DNA of 9,597 nucleotides from Candidatus Melainabacteria bacterium. GTDB lineage: Bacteria; Actinomycetota; Actinomycetes; Mycobacteriales; Pseudonocardiaceae. Under the pieces are notes generated by a model, which made no database searches, was not told the origin of the DNA, and saw only the letters and a list, made by a program, of their open reading frames with translations. Shown here piece by piece: positions 7,695 to 9,597 of this stretch (its first letter is position 1; each line of letters opens with the position of its first letter). The position numbers and the translations under genes were made by a program. The DNA is taken from NCBI GenBank assembly GCA_903970565.1, contig CAJCJE010000276.1, positions 1 to 9,597 on the forward strand. The letters run 5' to 3'.

Positions 7695-8660
7695 TCATTG
7701 GGTCGCCGCGGAGCGTTGGGCAACGCGATCCATGCGACCGGTGTCCAGGAACCCGACCACGGGCGGCACCGGGGACACGACCCGACCGGCCTCGTCGAGC
7801 CGCCGCTGATACTGCGCCGCGACCTCGGGCAGCCGGGTCCAGTGCGTCGTGGGGCGCAGATGGTGCTCCTGGTGGTATCCGTCGTTGAAGGTCAGTCGGT
7901 TGTACAACCGGCCGTAGTAGCTCACGGAGTTCGCGTACCGGCTCTCCGGCTCCGCACCGAAGTGCCGGTAGTAGTTCTGGACGTTGACCAAAGTGAAGGC
8001 GATCGCCACCGACGGCAGATAGCACATCACCAGCCACTGCCAGGACAGGACGCCGAGCAGCGCGGTGAGAACCAGCTGGGCCAGGCGGTCGTAGCGGATC
8101 TGGGCGAGTTCGGCCGCGCGCCGGGCCGGGTTCCGGGCGGCCAGCCCCAGCAGCGTGGTCTCCCGGGGGCTGACGCCGCACAACCGGTGCAGGGACCACA
8201 CGGTGCCCGCGAACTCCTGGATCGAGGCGACGAGGCTGTAGGCCAGGTACCGCCACAGCGGGGCGACCTCGTCGTCCCGGCTGTACCGGTAGGTGGAGCT
8301 GAGATCGGCGGTGACCCCGTCGCGCTTGCGGTCGTTGTTGTACCGGTGGTGGTTGCGGACGTGGCTGAGGTGATACGACTGCGCCGACTGCGCGATGTTC
8401 GCCGAGATCACCAACGACACGACCCGGTTGTACCGGTCGTCGGTGAACCAGGGCATGTGCACGAACATGTGGTTGACGATGAGCACCGAGTACGTGACCA
8501 TGCCGGTGACCAGGATCGCCGAGCCGAGCCGAGGCCACAGCGCGTCCGGCGTCAGCGCGGCCAACGCGATCGTCACGGCGAACTGGGCGATGGTGAGCCC
8601 GAGCAGGAAGGCGTCGGCCGGGCTGTTGCGCCATAACCGTCTTGGCTCGCGCTCGATCAT
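7695..8660 (-). CDS. Membrane fatty-acid-desaturase-superfamily protein
   Basis: A 321-residue membrane protein with the three histidine clusters of the di-iron desaturase/hydroxylase superfamily: H64-x3-H68 (in NHMFVH), H100-x3-HH (in HLSHVRNHH, with H97 nearby) and H263-x2-HH (in YHQEHH), plus H233. These residues bind two irons that activate O2 to desaturate or hydroxylate a lipid or carrier-bound substrate. Hydrophobic stretches at about 18-36, 46-63, 78-90, 194-208 and 211-227 fit a multi-helix membrane protein. The ATG at 8660 follows AAAGG; the in-frame extension to 8825 is rejected because it encodes 55 unconserved, low-hydrophobicity residues. It is the first gene of the operon, 34 bases before the fused monooxygenase, so it probably makes or tailors a building block or an acyl chain. 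Its substrate cannot be told from sequence. Codon 9 is TTA. Confidence 0.9.
   Translation of the reverse strand: MIEREPRRLWRNSPADAFLLGLTIAQFAVTIALAALTPDALWPRLGSAILVTGMVTYSVLIVNHMFVHMPWFTDDRYNRVVSLVISANIAQSAQSYHLSHVRNHHRYNNDRKRDGVTADLSSTYRYSRDDEVAPLWRYLAYSLVASIQEFAGTVWSLHRLCGVSPRETTLLGLAARNPARRAAELAQIRYDRLAQLVLTALLGVLSWQWLVMCYLPSVAIAFTLVNVQNYYRHFGAEPESRYANSVSYYGRLYNRLTFNDGYHQEHHLRPTTHWTRLPEVAAQYQRRLDEAGRVVSPVPPVVGFLDTGRMDRVAQRSAATQ
8634..8636 (-). promoter_or_regulatory. TTA leucine codon at position 9 of the first operon gene
   Basis: The start of the desaturase-like gene reads ...CCA AGA CGG TTA TGG..., so Leu9 is encoded by TTA. TTA is very rare in high-GC actinobacteria and, in Streptomyces, is read by the developmentally controlled bldA tRNA. 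I found no other in-frame TTA while reading the genes here. An AGA arginine codon, also rare in such genomes, lies two codons before it. Confidence 0.6.
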
Positions 8661-8821
8661 GTCACCAGCACCTTTCGGAGAGTGTTCTTCGACAGAGCGC
8701 GGGCACGCCTGCCGGCTGCCGTCAACGGGCCCGATCCGTGAGGCGGTTCGACCCGGGTGAATGCCGCTCGTCGCTCGTGAAGACAGACCGACCGTACGCA
8801 GCGCCTGCCGTGCCGGCGCAG

Positions 8822-8829
8822 TCACGTGA
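8822..8829. promoter_or_regulatory. Palindrome TCACGTGA, possible operator
   Basis: A perfect 8-base palindrome in the divergent gap, about 160 bases upstream of the desaturase-like start and 255 upstream of the SGNH-like start. Symmetry does not extend outward. It could be a dimeric regulator site, but short palindromes also occur by chance. Confidence 0.25.
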
Positions 8830-9070
8830 ACCGGCGACAGGGCGCCCGGCCCGCTGCGCGGACCATCGGACCGGGCGTCGGCAGCGCCGCCCCGCGAGCC
8901 ACCCGGCGAGCGCCGCGACGGTCGGCGCGGGACGGGGCCGTTTTACGGGACGCGGCCCGCCAATGGCACGGCGCTAGGTTTCTTGGCAGGAGGTCCGGCC
9001 GGTTCTTGCCGCGCTGTCGTGCACCAATCCCCGCTTGCGATGCCGACGTCGCGTTGAACGGTGACGAGCG

Positions 9071-9078
9071 AAGGAGAG
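9071..9078 (+). promoter_or_regulatory. Ribosome binding site of the SGNH-like gene
   Basis: AAGGAGAG, six bases before the GTG at 9085. It is the reason for choosing this GTG as the start; no in-frame ATG lies nearby upstream. Confidence 0.7.
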
Positions 9079-9084
9079 ACCATC

Positions 9085-9597
9085 GTGGTACGGCCGAGCG
9101 AGCAGCTGACGCCCCAGCTCTCTGACTATCTCGATTTCCTGGATCGCGGGGAAACGAACTACCTGCCCTATCTGATGTACTTCAACCGGCCGAACTTCCG
9201 ATCGGCCGTCATCAACACCGACCAGTTCGGATTCCGGATTTCCCACGGTCCCAACGGCCAGGCGTCGGTGGGAGGAGACCACCCCGGCGGGCCGGTGCGC
9301 CTGCTGGTGGGCGGTTCGGGGGTGCTGAGCTACGGCGCCACGAGTGACGCGACCACGCTCGCCTCCCGGCTCTGGATGAAACACGCTCCGGACCGGCCCT
9401 GGCTGAACTTCGGCGCCCCGTACTTCAACTCCACCCAGGAGCTGATGCTGTTCATGCTCTACCGGCACCTGCTTCCGCCGGTCGACGAGATCGTCATCTT
9501 CAGCGGCTTCAACACCCTCGTCATGGCGCAGCTCACCGGTTTGCAGCTGCATGGACAGGGCCCGTTCTTCTTCTGCAACGAGTACTTCGAGAAAATG
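9085..9597 (+). CDS. SGNH/GDSL hydrolase-like protein (3' end beyond window)
   Basis: The first 171 residues of a protein that continues past the right edge. The N-terminal part contains NRPNFRSAVINTDQFGFR (34-51), a pattern often seen before the catalytic core of SGNH-like proteins in secondary-metabolite clusters. Next come LLVGGSGVLSYGATSD (73-88), a block I-like segment with S78 as candidate nucleophile, LNFGAPYFNS (107-116) with the block II glycine G110, and FSGFNTLV (139-146) with the block III asparagine N143. The block V histidine would lie beyond the window. No signal peptide is visible, so it is probably cytoplasmic. Family members can be esterases, acyltransferases or editing enzymes; similar proteins are sometimes named inducer of phenazine A, but I am not sure of that assignment. 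The gene is transcribed away from the NRPS operon. Confidence 0.8.
   Translation, partial: MVRPSEQLTPQLSDYLDFLDRGETNYLPYLMYFNRPNFRSAVINTDQFGFRISHGPNGQASVGGDHPGGPVRLLVGGSGVLSYGATSDATTLASRLWMKHAPDRPWLNFGAPYFNSTQELMLFMLYRHLLPPVDEIVIFSGFNTLVMAQLTGLQLHGQGPFFFCNEYFEKM

Larger units (their letters stand above)
8661..9084. promoter_or_regulatory. Divergent intergenic region, 424 bases
   Basis: This gap separates the minus-strand NRPS operon from the plus-strand SGNH-like gene and must carry both promoters. I see no convincing -35/-10 pair and no match to an iron box of the IdeR/DmdR type (TTAGGTTAGGCTAACCTAA). Visible elements are a perfect 8-base palindrome TCACGTGA (8822-8829), a tandem CGCTCGT pair near 8765-8778, an imperfect GC hairpin (8843-8877), and an orphan AGGAGGT (8987-8993) with no good start codon after it. 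Reading frames here have no recognisable product. Confidence 0.6.

Noticed and set aside
6017..7888. Long plus-strand open frame opposite the monooxygenase
   Set aside because: It has biased composition and no motif, and lies antisense to a clearly conserved enzyme. It is a codon-bias artefact.
8661..8825. N-terminal extension of the desaturase-like protein to an ATG at 8825
   Set aside because: The extra 55 residues have no family pattern or hydrophobic segment, and the ATG at 8660 has a ribosome site and gives a length usual for the family.
8843..8877. Imperfect inverted repeat, 10-base arms with one mismatch and a 15-base loop
   Set aside because: It has no U-tract, is made of G and C only in a very GC-rich stretch, and lies between divergent genes where no terminator is expected. 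Chance is the simplest explanation.
8987..8993. Strong AGGAGGT site in the leader of the SGNH-like gene, suggesting a small upstream reading frame
   Set aside because: No ATG or GTG follows at a proper distance. The frame after the possible TTG runs into the SGNH-like gene out of frame and encodes nothing recognisable.
1..9597. Mobile elements, tRNA or rRNA genes, CRISPR arrays or attachment sites
   Set aside because: I looked on both strands and saw no transposase, long inverted repeat, clover-leaf gene or spaced direct-repeat array.

Overview
This window looks like one end of a nonribosomal peptide (NRPS) biosynthetic gene cluster from a high-GC actinobacterium. The evidence is the very GC-rich sequence, strong G/C third-position bias, GTG starts and an almost complete absence of TTA codons. 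A siderophore-like or piperazate/hydroxylamine-type peptide is the most natural reading. The genus cannot be fixed from this sequence.

Layout: six genes form one tightly packed transcription unit on the minus strand, read from right to left. In transcription order they are: (1) a membrane di-iron desaturase/hydroxylase-like protein (8660-7695); (2) a PvdA/KtzI-like L-ornithine N5-monooxygenase fused at its C-terminus to a PaiB/KtzT-like split-barrel domain (7660-5867); (3) an MbtH-like NRPS partner (5870-5643); (4) and (5) two ABC-exporter-fold half transporters (5504-3711 and 3714-1921); (6) an NRPS that starts directly with an adenylation domain, then a carrier domain, and runs off the left edge just as a condensation domain seems to begin (1875-<1). 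Genes 2/3 and 4/5 overlap by ATGA, and the other gaps are 34 to about 140 bases, so co-transcription is likely. A divergent plus-strand gene for an SGNH/GDSL-like protein starts at 9085 and runs off the right edge. The 424-base gap between the two divergent genes must hold both promoters.

Working model (inference): the fused enzyme makes N5-hydroxy-ornithine and perhaps processes it further. The MbtH-like protein assists the adenylation domain, whose pocket residues (D-A-E-S-F-G-D-I-S-K) look suited to a basic amino acid. The desaturase-like protein tailors a lipid or building block. The transporter pair moves the peptide, or its metal complex, across the membrane.

The most interesting points are: the monooxygenase/split-barrel fusion, whose second domain seems to have lost the histidines and the central segment typical of PaiB-like proteins; an H-loop histidine-to-serine change in one half transporter that would fall in the same composite ATP site as an altered signature motif in the other; a single TTA codon at codon 9 of the first operon gene, suggesting bldA-type control; and an NRPS starter module with an unusual specificity code.
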